DNA of 64,000 nucleotides. Source: CAKZML01 sp963823435. Lineage in GTDB: Bacteria; Pseudomonadota; Gammaproteobacteria; Steroidobacterales; BM003. The translations under genes and the position numbers were made by a program. Each line of letters begins with the position of its first letter. Position 1 is the stretch's first letter. Positions 26,700 to 35,756 of this stretch are shown here, piece after piece. The DNA is taken from assembly GCA_963823435.1 (NCBI GenBank), contig CAWGLN010000001.1, positions 1,054,001 through 1,118,000 on the forward strand, read 5' to 3'. The notes under the pieces are model-generated. The model was not told the origin of the DNA and searched no databases. It was given only the letters and a program-made list of their open reading frames with translations.

Positions 26700-28556
26700 T
26701 CAGAACATTCCGGTGGTGCCGGGGTCTTCGGGCTTGCCCTTGTTGCGTCTGGGAATGAAGTCCCCGGTCACCATCTGCTCGTAGCTCTGGCCCGGGCCGA
26801 CCATGGGGTAGACCCCCGCATCCCGGTCAATGATGACCTCCAGAAATGCCGGCCCCGGGAAATTGATGAACTCCTCGATTACCCGTGGCACGTCAGCCTT
26901 GTTTTCCAGACGCACGGCAAACTCAAAGCCGTCGGCCTCTGCTGCTTTAACGAAGTCCTTGCGGTGCAGGGACTTGTCGCTGGCCGACATACGGCCTTTG
27001 AAAAACAGTTTTTGCCATTGCCTGACCATGCCGTCGCCGTAGTTGTTGAGCACCACGACCTTGATCGGCAGGCCATAGGTGGTGACGGTCTCCAGTTCCC
27101 CCAGGTTCATGCGAATACTCGCGTCGCCGTCTATGTCGATCACCAGCTTGTCCGGATTGGCAAACTGGGCGCCAATGGCGGCGGGCAGACCGAACCCCAT
27201 GGTGCCCATGCTTCCCGATGTCAGCCACAGGCGAGGGTGACGAAAGTCAAAATACTGGGCGGCCCACATCTGGTGTTGACCCACGCCGGTGGCAATGACT
27301 GCCTCACCCCCGGTTAGCTTGTTGATTTCTTCAATTACGTAATAAGGCTGTATCAGTTCGCTGTCCCGATCGTAGTTGAGCGCGTACACCTTCTTCAATT
27401 CCGCCACGTGCCGGTGCCAGGGGCTGAAGTCGGCGGTGAATCCGGTTTTCTTGCCATGCTCGAGCAGGGACTCCAGTGCTTCAGCCAAAAGGCCGACATG
27501 GTGCCAGTCCACCGGTTTCACTTTGTTGATTTCGGAAATATCGATGTCCAGGTGAGCTATGTGCCTGGCCTTGGCCGCAAAATTGTCGGGCACACCGGCG
27601 ACCCGGTCATCAAAACGCGCTCCGGCGGCAATCAGGAAGTCGCAGTCATCCACCGCGTAGTTGGCAAAAGCGGTGCCGTGCATCCCCAGCATGTGCAGGG
27701 AATTGGCCTCCGTTGTGTCACAGGCCCCAATACCCATCAGGGTGGTAACCACGGGTATGCCCCAGGTTTTCGACAGTGCACGAAGTTGTTCCGATGCCTT
27801 ACCATTGATCACGCCACCCCCGGCATAGATCAGTGGTCGTTGGCTTTGTCCGAGCATCTCGAAGAAGCGCCCGGCATGAGCCACGGACAAGCTGTTTTGA
27901 CGCAGCTTGTGCATGCGCTGACGATATCCGGGTACTGGCAGCCTCCCGGAACCCCGGAACGGCCCGCTCCAGTTTTGTACGTCTTTGGGTATGTCGATTA
28001 CCACGGGTCCGGGGCGGCCGGTGCGGGCGATTTCGAAGGCCGAGCGGACGGTTATTTCCAGGCGTTCCGGATCGGTGATCAGGAAAACGTGCTTGGCGCA
28101 GCCGCCCATGATGGAGGTTACCGGCGCCTCCTGGAAGGCATCGGTACCGATGGCTGCAGTGGGTACTTGCCCGCAAATCACCACGATGGGGACCGAATCT
28201 GCAAGACAGTCGCGAACGGCGGTCACGGTATTGGTGGCGCCCGGCCCCGAGGTCACCATGGCCACTCCTACCTTGCCGCTGGCCCGGGCAAAACCGGCAG
28301 CCATAAAGGCAGCGCCCTGCTCATTGGCCGGTACGATCAATGGCAGGGCCTCGGCGGCGGTATCCGTAGCGGGACAGCGCTCCTGGTTGTAACGGAAAAC
28401 GGCGTCATAAGTGGGCAGGATGGCGCCCCCGCTATAGCCAAAAATCTGGGATACACCCTCATCGACAAGCACTTGTACGATGATTTCCGACCCGGACATG
28501 ACGCGTCCCGAGAGGGGGTGTGTATCGGTGGCTGTGGGCTTGTGATCAGCGTACAT
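26700..28556 (-). CDS. ilvB: Acetolactate synthase large subunit
   Basis: ThDP enzyme forming 2-acetolactate from pyruvate in valine/leucine synthesis. 618 residues from MYADHKPTATDTHPL at 28556. Catalytic Glu region VDEGVSQIFGYSGGAILP; GPGATNTVTAV; FAD/ThDP segment; metal site DIDGDASIRMNLGELET then VVLNNYGDGMVRQW. C-terminal FLEVIIDRDAGVYPMVGPG. Intact. The longer in-frame start (28616) is possible but has no family match. Unusually, ilvN is not downstream on this strand: it lies divergently at 28791, with 234 bases between the two start codons. Confidence 0.94.
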   Translation of the reverse strand: MYADHKPTATDTHPLSGRVMSGSEIIVQVLVDEGVSQIFGYSGGAILPTYDAVFRYNQERCPATDTAAEALPLIVPANEQGAAFMAAGFARASGKVGVAMVTSGPGATNTVTAVRDCLADSVPIVVICGQVPTAAIGTDAFQEAPVTSIMGGCAKHVFLITDPERLEITVRSAFEIARTGRPGPVVIDIPKDVQNWSGPFRGSGRLPVPGYRQRMHKLRQNSLSVAHAGRFFEMLGQSQRPLIYAGGGVINGKASEQLRALSKTWGIPVVTTLMGIGACDTTEANSLHMLGMHGTAFANYAVDDCDFLIAAGARFDDRVAGVPDNFAAKARHIAHLDIDISEINKVKPVDWHHVGLLAEALESLLEHGKKTGFTADFSPWHRHVAELKKVYALNYDRDSELIQPYYVIEEINKLTGGEAVIATGVGQHQMWAAQYFDFRHPRLWLTSGSMGTMGFGLPAAIGAQFANPDKLVIDIDGDASIRMNLGELETVTTYGLPIKVVVLNNYGDGMVRQWQKLFFKGRMSASDKSLHRKDFVKAAEADGFEFAVRLENKADVPRVIEEFINFPGPAFLEVIIDRDAGVYPMVGPGQSYEQMVTGDFIPRRNKGKPEDPGTTGMF

Positions 28557-28666
28557 GGGTATTCCGTCTTGGGTGAGCCGCCTGGCGGCAATTACTGTGT
28601 CAAAACCGGAAGCCACGGGTCCGTGGCAGACGGGTCTGATTTGGCTAGACTAGCAACGCGCGAATA

Positions 28667-28682
28667 CCAAAGTCCACTTTGG
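28667..28682. promoter_or_regulatory. Inverted repeat in the ilvB/ilvN divergent promoter region
   Basis: Arms CCAAAGT and ACTTTGG with a CC spacer, centre 28674.5, midway between the divergent ilvB (minus) and ilvN (plus) starts, where one protein could control both. No leader peptide or terminator of the ilv-attenuation type was found in the 234 bases. Confidence 0.35.
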
Positions 28683-28790
28683 CGTCCTGTGGAAATTTCT
28701 GCCCGCGGCCTGGTGGTGCGGGAGGCTGGGGGTTGTTATGCTGGAGCGCAGCATTTGGCCGCTTGCTAATGCCCATGGGAGGGCAACGCG

Positions 28791-29294
28791 TTGAGACATA
28801 CAATTTCAATCCTGCTGCAAAACGAGGCAGGCGCACTGTCCCGGGTTGCGGGCCTGTTTTCGTCTCGTGGCTACAACATCGAAACTTTGCACGTTGCCCC
28901 GACCCGTGATCTTGCGATATCGCGTCTGACCCTGGTTACACGGGGAGATGATCCGGTGATTCAACAAATCTGCAACCAGATGTTAAAGCTGGTGGATGTC
29001 GTGGATTTGGTGGATATGACCGGCGGGGATCATATAGAACGCGAAATGTTGCTGATGAAAGTGGCATTTGAGGGTGCGGTTCCAGAGGCCTTCCATGCCA
29101 TCGTGGCGCACATCGGGGCCAGGGTGCTGGATGCAGATCCAGGGCACTACACCCTGGAGGCGACCTCATCCGGGCCGGTACTGGATGAGTTTGTGGACGA
29201 GGCCGGTCGTTTCGGGAAGGTTTTTTCGGTAGTACGCAGCGGCATCCTGGCCATCAGTCGTGGTGTGGCCTCCCTGGACCACGACATGATTTGA
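28791..29294 (+). CDS. ilvN: Acetolactate synthase small (regulatory) subunit
   Basis: 167 residues. N-terminal ACT domain RHTISILLQNEAGALSRVAG and FSSRGYNIETLHVAPT, the valine-sensing part, then the C-terminal domain LLMKVAFEGAVPEAFHAIV. Starts at TTG 28791, with GGGAGGG about eight bases upstream; no ATG lies at the family start. Gives feedback sensitivity to the large subunit. Unusual here because it is transcribed away from ilvB, and no ilvC follows: the next gene is a GGDEF-EAL protein. Confidence 0.93.
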   Translation: MRHTISILLQNEAGALSRVAGLFSSRGYNIETLHVAPTRDLAISRLTLVTRGDDPVIQQICNQMLKLVDVVDLVDMTGGDHIEREMLLMKVAFEGAVPEAFHAIVAHIGARVLDADPGHYTLEATSSGPVLDEFVDEAGRFGKVFSVVRSGILAISRGVASLDHDMI

Positions 29295-29453
29295 GACCGT
29301 CTCCACATAAGTTTCCGGAATTTCGCGTTCCAGCGCCCCTCATAATGAGAGCCGCGTCACATATCCGGTACGCGGATTGAGCCAGTATAAGGCTCGCGCT
29401 GCTCCCTTTACCCGGGGGATATTCAGCAAGGAAGGCCCAGGTGGAGTTACTCG

Positions 29454-31667
29454 ATGGAATCGACCCCGACTAGTACGGCTAGACAAGACCCTTATGCCAG
29501 TTTGCTGATGACCCTGATGCCTGGCGCGAGGGGCTTCGGCCTGTATGAGACATCTGGTCTGCATCGCTGGATACAGTCGGACAAGCAGATGACCGGGATG
29601 ACCGTAGAGTTGCAAAAGCAGCTGCGGGTCCTGGTCAGCAGTTGTTTGGCCGAGCGCAAGGCATTGATGAAGGCGCTGTCAGATGGGCAAGTGGCCTATG
29701 CATTTCCGCTGGGTGATGGTGCCAAGGTCAATCTTGGCACCATGGTAGTGCTGGCGGAGGGCGCAAGTACGCTGGGGCGGGAGCCGCGTTCGCTGCAGAT
29801 GGTGATCCAGCTGTTACGGCCGGCCATCCATTGCATCAGCCGTGACATGTTGCTGCAGAAGGCCCTGGGCAAGGCCCAGCTGGATCTGCGTCGGCAGACA
29901 ACGGAACTGAAATTCATGCTTGGTCTGGATCAAATGTTTGAGCCGGCCATGAGTCTCACCACGGGTCTGGAGCAGACACTTGACCAGGCGCTGCTCGCGC
30001 TTGATCTGGAGAGCATTACCCTGTCCATGCCGAGCTACCGGGTGTATTGCCAGCGCGTTGAAAAGCGCGCCGCCAAGAGCCCCGAAGTGAAGGTGCCGCG
30101 ACACGTTGAGAAGAACCTGCTTGCCTGGGTAAGTATGCATCGGCGCAGTATTTGCCTGCCCGAGACGACCCCGGGTGAGACCATTGCCGTGGATGTCGAT
30201 CCGGGAACACCGCTGATAGCCTGCCCCATGCCCGGACTCAGTGGTGGGATAGAGGGCCTGCTGATCGCCACCGGCAAACGAAATTCCCTGCTCGGCAAAG
30301 ACCAGGTAACGGTGGAAGCCCTCGCCCGCAGGTTGGCCCTGCTGATCGAGACCAAGATTGATGCCGTTACGGGCGCGCTTTGTCGGCCTTCGTTTGAGGG
30401 TGAACTAACGCGCTTGTCCGGATCTACCGGCGAGCATTCTTTGATCTACATGGACCTGGATCGACTCAACCGGGTCAGGGGTGAGTTTGGCGTCCAGGCC
30501 AGTGACGACGTCTTGAGCCATTTTTGCAGCCTGGTGAACTGTCGTTTCCAGGAGGGTCAGGTTTTTGCCCGGCTTGGTGACGGCTGCTTCGGATTGCTCT
30601 TGCCGGGCGTCAGTGCGGAAGACGCGCTGAAGCAGGCTCGCCAGATATGTAATGCAGTGACTTCGCTGCATTACCTGAATGGCGAGCAAGGTGTGAGCAT
30701 GAGTGTCAGCGTGGGTGTTGCCGGGAGCAGCCTGGCAGACGTTTCGCCCCTGTCCTTGCTGGCAGAGGCCGAGAGCGCATGCCGCAAGGCAAAATTGCAC
30801 GGTGGTAATCGGGTCGAATTGCATATCGATGACGAGGCCACCAGTTCCAGACCGCAGGGGGATATTTTCCTGGCCAACTACCTGGGTTCGGCATTAGAGG
30901 AAGGCCGCTTCAGCCTGGTGGCCCAGGCCGCCTACGAGAATCTGGAGCGCACGCCCAGCAAATATTTTGAAGTGTTCCTGCGCTTGATAGACGAGGCCGG
31001 AATTGAAATGCCACCGGGTTGTTTTCTGCCGGTTGCGGAGAGCTATGACATGCTGCCCGCCATAGATCGCTGGGTGCTGACCAATTCGCTGGACAGGTTG
31101 GCCGCGAAGGGCTCCCAGTGGCTGGCTTCCGGGCCGGTGTGCGGAATAAACCTGGCAGGCCAGACCCTGGCCGACCCCGAATTCCTGTCTTTTGTCGAGC
31201 AGCAACTCGCACGCACCGGTGTACCCGCGCAGGCTGTGTGTTTCGAGATTCCCGAGGCGGCGATGATGACGGATTTGAAGCGCAGCAAGCGTTTCATGGG
31301 CGCGCTGCGAGATCTGGGTTGCAAGATTGCCCTGGATGACTTCGGCTCTGGCCTGAGCAGTCTGCCCTACCTGGAAAGCATGCCCGTAGATTTCGTCAAA
31401 ATAGATGACCGGAGGGTAACGGCCATGGCGGGCAGCCGCGTATCCTGTTCCATGGTGGCGGCCATTATCGCGGCCGCCAAGGTGCTTGGGCTAAAGACGG
31501 TGGCGGGGTGTGTCGAGAGCACCGAGGTCGATCACCTGGTGCGTGAGTCCGGCGCTGACCTCATGCAAGGTACGCTCATGTCAGAGCTTCAGCCCCTGGA
31601 CGACTTCCTGCACAATGCGCGCGGGGGCGACGCTATGGCCGAGTCAGCACAGGGCCGACGGGCCTGA
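29454..31667 (+). CDS. Degenerate GGDEF-EAL domain protein, probably a non-catalytic c-di-GMP receptor
   Basis: 737 residues, no membrane span. The N-terminal third is alpha-helical with a GAF-like middle (about residues 180-300). The GGDEF domain (around 310-455) has RLGDGCFGLLLPG where GGDEF is expected. The EAL domain (about 475-725) has EVFLRL instead of EALLR, NLAGQTLADPEF, FEIPEAAMM, and ALDDFGSGLSSLPYLESMP retained, then KTVAGCVES in place of the usual TVAEGVE. Both active sites lack key residues, so neither cyclase nor phosphodiesterase activity is expected. A sensor or effector role is inferred, as in other degenerate dual-domain proteins. Monocistronic; the 158 bases upstream show no operator. 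Confidence 0.85.
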   Translation: MESTPTSTARQDPYASLLMTLMPGARGFGLYETSGLHRWIQSDKQMTGMTVELQKQLRVLVSSCLAERKALMKALSDGQVAYAFPLGDGAKVNLGTMVVLAEGASTLGREPRSLQMVIQLLRPAIHCISRDMLLQKALGKAQLDLRRQTTELKFMLGLDQMFEPAMSLTTGLEQTLDQALLALDLESITLSMPSYRVYCQRVEKRAAKSPEVKVPRHVEKNLLAWVSMHRRSICLPETTPGETIAVDVDPGTPLIACPMPGLSGGIEGLLIATGKRNSLLGKDQVTVEALARRLALLIETKIDAVTGALCRPSFEGELTRLSGSTGEHSLIYMDLDRLNRVRGEFGVQASDDVLSHFCSLVNCRFQEGQVFARLGDGCFGLLLPGVSAEDALKQARQICNAVTSLHYLNGEQGVSMSVSVGVAGSSLADVSPLSLLAEAESACRKAKLHGGNRVELHIDDEATSSRPQGDIFLANYLGSALEEGRFSLVAQAAYENLERTPSKYFEVFLRLIDEAGIEMPPGCFLPVAESYDMLPAIDRWVLTNSLDRLAAKGSQWLASGPVCGINLAGQTLADPEFLSFVEQQLARTGVPAQAVCFEIPEAAMMTDLKRSKRFMGALRDLGCKIALDDFGSGLSSLPYLESMPVDFVKIDDRRVTAMAGSRVSCSMVAAIIAAAKVLGLKTVAGCVESTEVDHLVRESGADLMQGTLMSELQPLDDFLHNARGGDAMAESAQGRRA

Positions 31668-31933
31668 TTTTCCAGGCCATGCACGGCCTCCCCGGATAGT
31701 CAATTTTGTGCCGGAGCTTTAAGGCGCCGGCACAGTCTGGTATGTATATGCCCCTTGAGCGCGATACTGGTGCCTTCCTGCGCTGGCCTGGCCGCTGGAC
31801 GGTGATGATCAGGAAGGGGTAGCGCGCGCATCCGGAATTCAAGGAAGCCCGGGCCGTCCTTGATACGGCTCATGCGGGGGCAGGCGGCGCCGCGTAGACT
31901 CCCAACCATCCTACCCAGCTGAGGAAAGTTCTC

Positions 31934-33313
31934 ATGTCAGGAAATGCCCAATCGGGACAGCACGAATTCTGGTCATCCAGGGTTGGTTTCATCATGGCCG
32001 CAGTCGGCGCCGCGGTCGGCCTGGGCAATATCTGGCGTTTCCCTTACGCCGCGGGAACCAGTGGCGGCAGCGCCTTCGTGATGGTTTACATCGTTGCTGT
32101 GATTGCAGTGGCCATGCCCATGCTGGTGGCAGAATTATCCCTGGGGCGGCGTGGTGGCGGCAGCCCCCCCCTGACCTTCACTAATCTGGCCAGGGAGGCG
32201 GGCGCCTCGGGTAACTGGCGTGTGCTGGGATTCATCGGACTGTTCATCGTGTTCATGATCCTTACCTTCTACAGCGTGATCGGCGGGTGGGTGATGGCCT
32301 ATATCCCGAGATCCCTGTCGGGTGAGTTTGTCTCGGCCAGTAGCGAACAGGTAGCGGCGATATTTGCCGAACTGCTGGAAGACCCTTTTGAGCTGATGGC
32401 GTGGCACGCTGTGTTCATGGTCGTGACGGTGGGGATCGTCGCCAGAGGGGTCAAGCGCGGTATCGAGATGGCTGCCGACGTATTGATGCCGGCACTGTTT
32501 GTATTGCTGGTCCTGATGATGTTTTACGCGGCGGTAGTGGGGGATTTCTCGGGCGCCGTGGAATTTCTCTTCACCCCTGATTTCAGCAAGATAACTCCCC
32601 AGGTAGTCATGGCGGCTGTGGGTCAGGCGCTATTTTCTACGGCAGTGGGTGCGGGAACCATGATTACTTATGGCGCCTATTTGTCCAAGGGAGAATCTAT
32701 CCCCCGCATGTCCGGCATCATTGCCAGCGGCGACACCCTGGTTGCCCTGGTAGCCGGCCTGGTGGTGTTCCCCCTGGTGTTTGCCAATTCCCAGAGCCCT
32801 GGTGAGGGTCCGGGGCTGATATTTGTCACGCTACCCTTAGCCTTTGGCCAGATGCCGGGTGGCGCTATCGTGGCGCCGCTGTTTTTCGTCCTGTTGATGT
32901 TTGCGGCACTTACCTCATCTATCGCCATGCTTGAGCCTATCGTGTCCTGGGCCGAGGAGCATGCAGGCGCACGGCGTCCCGTGGCAGCGCTGGTGGGAGG
33001 GCTTGCCGCCTGGCTCGTGGGGCTGGCCACGGTCTTTTCCTTCAATATCTGGCAGGATGTGCGGCCGCTGGGCTTCATCGATATGTTCAAAGACAAGACA
33101 CCTTTTGACCTTATCGATTTTGGCGTTTCCAACGTGATGCTGCCGGTTGCCGGCCTGCTGATACTGGTGTTTGCAGGCTGGATCATGCCGACCAGGGCAA
33201 TGGAAGAGGAAATCTCCTCGGGCCCCTCCTTGTTCTACAAGGCGTGGAGATTCATGGCGCGCTATGTCGCACCCGTGGCGGTAGTGATCGTGCTGATCAA
33301 CGGTCTTCGCTAG
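31934..33313 (+). CDS. Sodium-dependent transporter, NSS (SNF) family
   Basis: 459 residues with about 11-12 hydrophobic segments, inner membrane. The signature FIMAAVGAAVGLGNIWRFPY near residue 20 and the first-helix Na+ site are canonical for bacterial neurotransmitter:sodium symporter homologues, as is VGAGTMITYGAYLSKGESIP in the sixth-helix region. Probably takes up an amino acid with Na+; the substrate cannot be read. ATG follows GAGGAAAG. In the 266 bases upstream I see only a weak GC-rich hairpin without a T-run. Confidence 0.92.
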   Translation: MSGNAQSGQHEFWSSRVGFIMAAVGAAVGLGNIWRFPYAAGTSGGSAFVMVYIVAVIAVAMPMLVAELSLGRRGGGSPPLTFTNLAREAGASGNWRVLGFIGLFIVFMILTFYSVIGGWVMAYIPRSLSGEFVSASSEQVAAIFAELLEDPFELMAWHAVFMVVTVGIVARGVKRGIEMAADVLMPALFVLLVLMMFYAAVVGDFSGAVEFLFTPDFSKITPQVVMAAVGQALFSTAVGAGTMITYGAYLSKGESIPRMSGIIASGDTLVALVAGLVVFPLVFANSQSPGEGPGLIFVTLPLAFGQMPGGAIVAPLFFVLLMFAALTSSIAMLEPIVSWAEEHAGARRPVAALVGGLAAWLVGLATVFSFNIWQDVRPLGFIDMFKDKTPFDLIDFGVSNVMLPVAGLLILVFAGWIMPTRAMEEEISSGPSLFYKAWRFMARYVAPVAVVIVLINGLR

Positions 33314-33375
33314 GGCGCGGCCGGAAGGAAGTCGGGCTTTGCGTGGTCGTTCCCTTTCGTCAGGCTATGGAACCT

Positions 33376-33991
33376 ATGGACAATAACCAATCCAGGTCGG
33401 AGTGCCAGCCAGACCTGTGGAGTCTGGAACTGGAGCAGTGGCCTGAGCTGGCCTGGGGATTGCTTGGGCAGGCCTCTTCGGATCTTGATCACCCTTTCCG
33501 TTGCCCCGCCGTGGCCACTTCCGGTGCAGATGGAGCCCAGGTACGGACTGTAATATTACGCGCGGCAAACGCCGCGACCCGCCGCCTGTTGTTTTATACC
33601 GATACCCGTTCGCCCAAGGTGAGGGAGTTGCGCCAGCGAAGCGCTATGGCCTGGATGTTTTATGACCCGGGCCAACGCCTGCAACTTCGCCTTTGGGGCA
33701 GCTGCCAGTCTGCATCAGGACGATGAGATAGCCGAAGACTGCTGGGAGACCTGCAGCGCCGATAATCGGCGTAATTACGGGGGCCGGGCTGTTCCCGGAT
33801 CGGCGCTTGATGCAGCTTTGCCCAGCGCCCATCCAGGGCCTCTTGATGATCCGGGTGGGCGCGGGAATTTCCTGGTTGTTGCCTGTCAGGTGGCGCGTAT
33901 AGATGCGCTGTTATTGGGGCCCAAATCCCACCGGCGTCTTGATATGCGTTGGCATGAACAGGCATGGGTGAGCACCTGGCTTAACCCCTAG
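33376..33991 (+). CDS. Pyridoxamine 5'-phosphate oxidase family protein, one frame slip
   Basis: About 204 residues. N-terminal half: LWSLELEQWPELAWGLLGQA, ATSGADGAQVRTVILRAAN and RLLFYTDTRSPKVRELRQ, the FMN-binding split-barrel pattern seen in PdxH-like proteins. Near 33700 beside a GGGG run the frame slips by one; the second half reads LHQDDEIAEDCWETCSAD and ends HRRLDMRWHEQAWVSTWLNP, the usual Arg/Trp-rich end. True PdxH is at 49055, so this is a paralogue of the broader FMN flavoprotein family, role unknown. Confidence 0.8.
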
Positions 33992-34071
33992 AACTCATCA
34001 GGCCTTGGGTATTTCGGCTGACAGCATTAGAATGCGCGACTCCTTGCCGTCCCTGAATCACTGGTGCTTCC

Positions 34072-34383
34072 ATGAACTCTCCTGCAGACGATGACGAACT
34101 GACCTTTGACCAGTCCGCCCACGAGGTGATTCACCTCGGCAACAGCATCTTGGATGCCAATCCCGATGCCGACGAGTGGGAAGTGGCTTCTGGCATTCTT
34201 GCCGGTGCGGTGCAGTTCTGGTTATTCAGTCGCCAGCCTTGTGATGATCCGATGTGTGAGTCCTGCGCCCAGATCAGCACCGCTGCCCAGCGCCTGGGCC
34301 AACTTCTGGGCGAAGTGAATGAATTCGCCTCCGAGAGTGAGTACTTTCATTCTCCTGCCGACACCGATGTGGGGACTGCCTGA
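34072..34383 (+). CDS. Small acidic hypothetical protein with CxxxxCxxC cluster
   Basis: 103 residues, acidic, soluble. A Cys cluster CDDPMCESCAQ near residue 57 has the spacing of a metal site, while the rest is helical (FDQSAHEVIHLGNSIL, STAAQRLGQLLGEVNEF). I do not recognise the family. ATG 34072 follows a plausible TAGAAT -10 about 40 bases upstream. Convergent with the rhomboid gene, with 18 bases between stops. Confidence 0.55.
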   Translation: MNSPADDDELTFDQSAHEVIHLGNSILDANPDADEWEVASGILAGAVQFWLFSRQPCDDPMCESCAQISTAAQRLGQLLGEVNEFASESEYFHSPADTDVGTA

Positions 34384-34401
34384 CCAGGGGCGCCACCGGC
34401 G

Positions 34402-35304
34402 TCAGCGCTGGCCGTTCAAGGTGATGGCGAGTACCCAGGCTGCCGCTATCACCACCACGGTCAACGCCCCCAGTACTCGCTGAAGCTTCGGGCCGGCGAG
34501 TTTCACTATCTGCAATCCGGGCAACAGTACACCCAGGGATGTGCCCGTCAGAAAGCCGGTCAAGTGGGCCACGATGTCAGTAGTCCGGTCGCCAGTACCC
34601 AACCAGGCCAACAGCACGACGCCGCCTACCAGGGGCGCCCAGCGCAAGGCCCAGCGGACGCGACTGGCCTGGCGAAGACGCCAGCTATAACCGCAGAGCA
34701 GGCCCAGTGCCGCGAACACCGCAGTGGAGGCGCCGGCGGCTGAAAACTGGACAGGTTGCAACAGGGCATCCATGGCATTCCCGGCGGTAGCGGCAAGCAA
34801 GATACAAAACCAGGCAAGGCCGTCACCCAGCAGGCGCCCCAGAAACACGCCAAACACACCACCCACCACCAGGTTGCCCAGCAAGTGGGCGGTGTCCAGG
34901 TGCAGAGTCAGGGCGGTAATCAAGCGCCACCACTCGCCTTGCCACACCTGCTCGACGTCCAGGGCCCCGATATTCAACCAGTCTGCAGAGAAAAAATGCT
35001 GCTGCTGCAATATCGCGACCAGTAACAGGCAGACCGTGTACAGGGTAAGACCCGGGAGCCCCGACCCCCGTTGAGGAAGGGGTTCGATCGAGGCTGGAGG
35101 GGATCGATCCTCCGCATCGTACTGGATGAGTTCGTTGGCCGAGCGCAGGGCTTGTTCCGCCGGAACGATCAGGGCGAAAGCCCCCTCGACAAAGACAGTC
35201 CGTGCGTCCACACCAACGGCCCTGAGTACCAGGTAGCGCTCATTGCAGTAGTTGCGGTCATGCCTCCGCAACAACTCAACATATCCTTCCGGCCAAGTGT
35301 CCAT
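34402..35304 (-). CDS. Rhomboid family intramembrane serine protease
   Basis: 300 residues, six-helix integral membrane protease preceded by a ~75-residue cytosolic domain. The N-terminal helix pair carries LDTAHLLGNLVVGGVFGVFL with the conserved His and Asn of the oxyanion region. The catalytic Ser lies in SAAGASTAVFAALGLL and the catalytic His in DIVAHLTGFLTG, so the Ser-His dyad is retained. Cleaves transmembrane substrates within the lipid bilayer; the substrate is unknown. The N-terminal extension is of the kind seen in larger bacterial rhomboids. Complete and free of frame slips. Confidence 0.92.
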   Translation of the reverse strand: MDTWPEGYVELLRRHDRNYCNERYLVLRAVGVDARTVFVEGAFALIVPAEQALRSANELIQYDAEDRSPPASIEPLPQRGSGLPGLTLYTVCLLLVAILQQQHFFSADWLNIGALDVEQVWQGEWWRLITALTLHLDTAHLLGNLVVGGVFGVFLGRLLGDGLAWFCILLAATAGNAMDALLQPVQFSAAGASTAVFAALGLLCGYSWRLRQASRVRWALRWAPLVGGVVLLAWLGTGDRTTDIVAHLTGFLTGTSLGVLLPGLQIVKLAGPKLQRVLGALTVVVIAAAWVLAITLNGQR

Positions 35305-35492
35305 CGCTTACAGGATAATGGGGCCGCCCTGGGCGGATTGCCAGTTCCCCCGGGGCGAGTCGAGGCCAGAAAACAGATTTTGCCGGTGGTGGCAGAAAAA
35401 TTTACTTGCCTTCATCGAAAACTTGGATATATTCGGCGCCGCCGGGGTGTTTGAAACCCGGTTATATAGAGTCTTGGAGGACAAAGGCTGTG

Positions 35493-35687
35493 ATGGGTAC
35501 CGACTTGGAAGATTTTGATGATGACGACCTGGGTATCGACCAGGACCTGGACAAGCTTGAGAAAAACAATGGACTGAAGACCTCGGGCGATACGCTTAAA
35601 AAGCCACGTTCCTGGCATTCTGTGGAACAATACATCGAGGATCGTCGCTTGCGGGCCGCATTGTCAGAGTATGAATATGACCTTTGA
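35493..35687 (+). CDS. PA3496 family small protein
   Basis: 64 residues. Acidic N-terminus (MGTDLEDFDDDDLGIDQDLD), a basic linker KKPRSW, then the conserved RRLRAALSEYEYDL-like end with YIEDRRLR, as in Pseudomonas PA3496-type proteins, described as putative envelope-integrity proteins. ATG 35493 follows GGAGG at 12 bases, with GTG three bases upstream as an alternative. It is followed by a strong terminator and the rimB operon. Function unproven. Confidence 0.75.
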   Translation: MGTDLEDFDDDDLGIDQDLDKLEKNNGLKTSGDTLKKPRSWHSVEQYIEDRRLRAALSEYEYDL

Positions 35688-35713
35688 CAGTTGAGGCAGA
35701 ACACTCAATTAGC

Positions 35714-35744
35714 GAGGCCCGGCTAAGCCGGGCCTCCTGTTTTC
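35714..35744 (+). terminator. Rho-independent terminator upstream of rimB
   Basis: Stem GAGGCCCGGC / GCCGGGCCTC (10 bp), loop TAA, followed by CTGTTTTC. It sits between the small PA3496-type gene and the rimB start, separating the two units. Confidence 0.85.
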
Positions 35745-35756
35745 AGGGTAATGATT

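Noticed and set aside
27408..28769. A 453-residue open frame on the plus strand opposite ilvB
   Set aside because: It mirrors the coding strand of a complete, motif-rich acetolactate synthase in a GC-rich genome, where long antisense frames are common; it has no recognisable motif.
31711..31737. GC-rich hairpin (GTGCCGG / CCGGCAC) downstream of the GGDEF-EAL gene
   Set aside because: No T-run follows and the loop is long; too weak to call a terminator.
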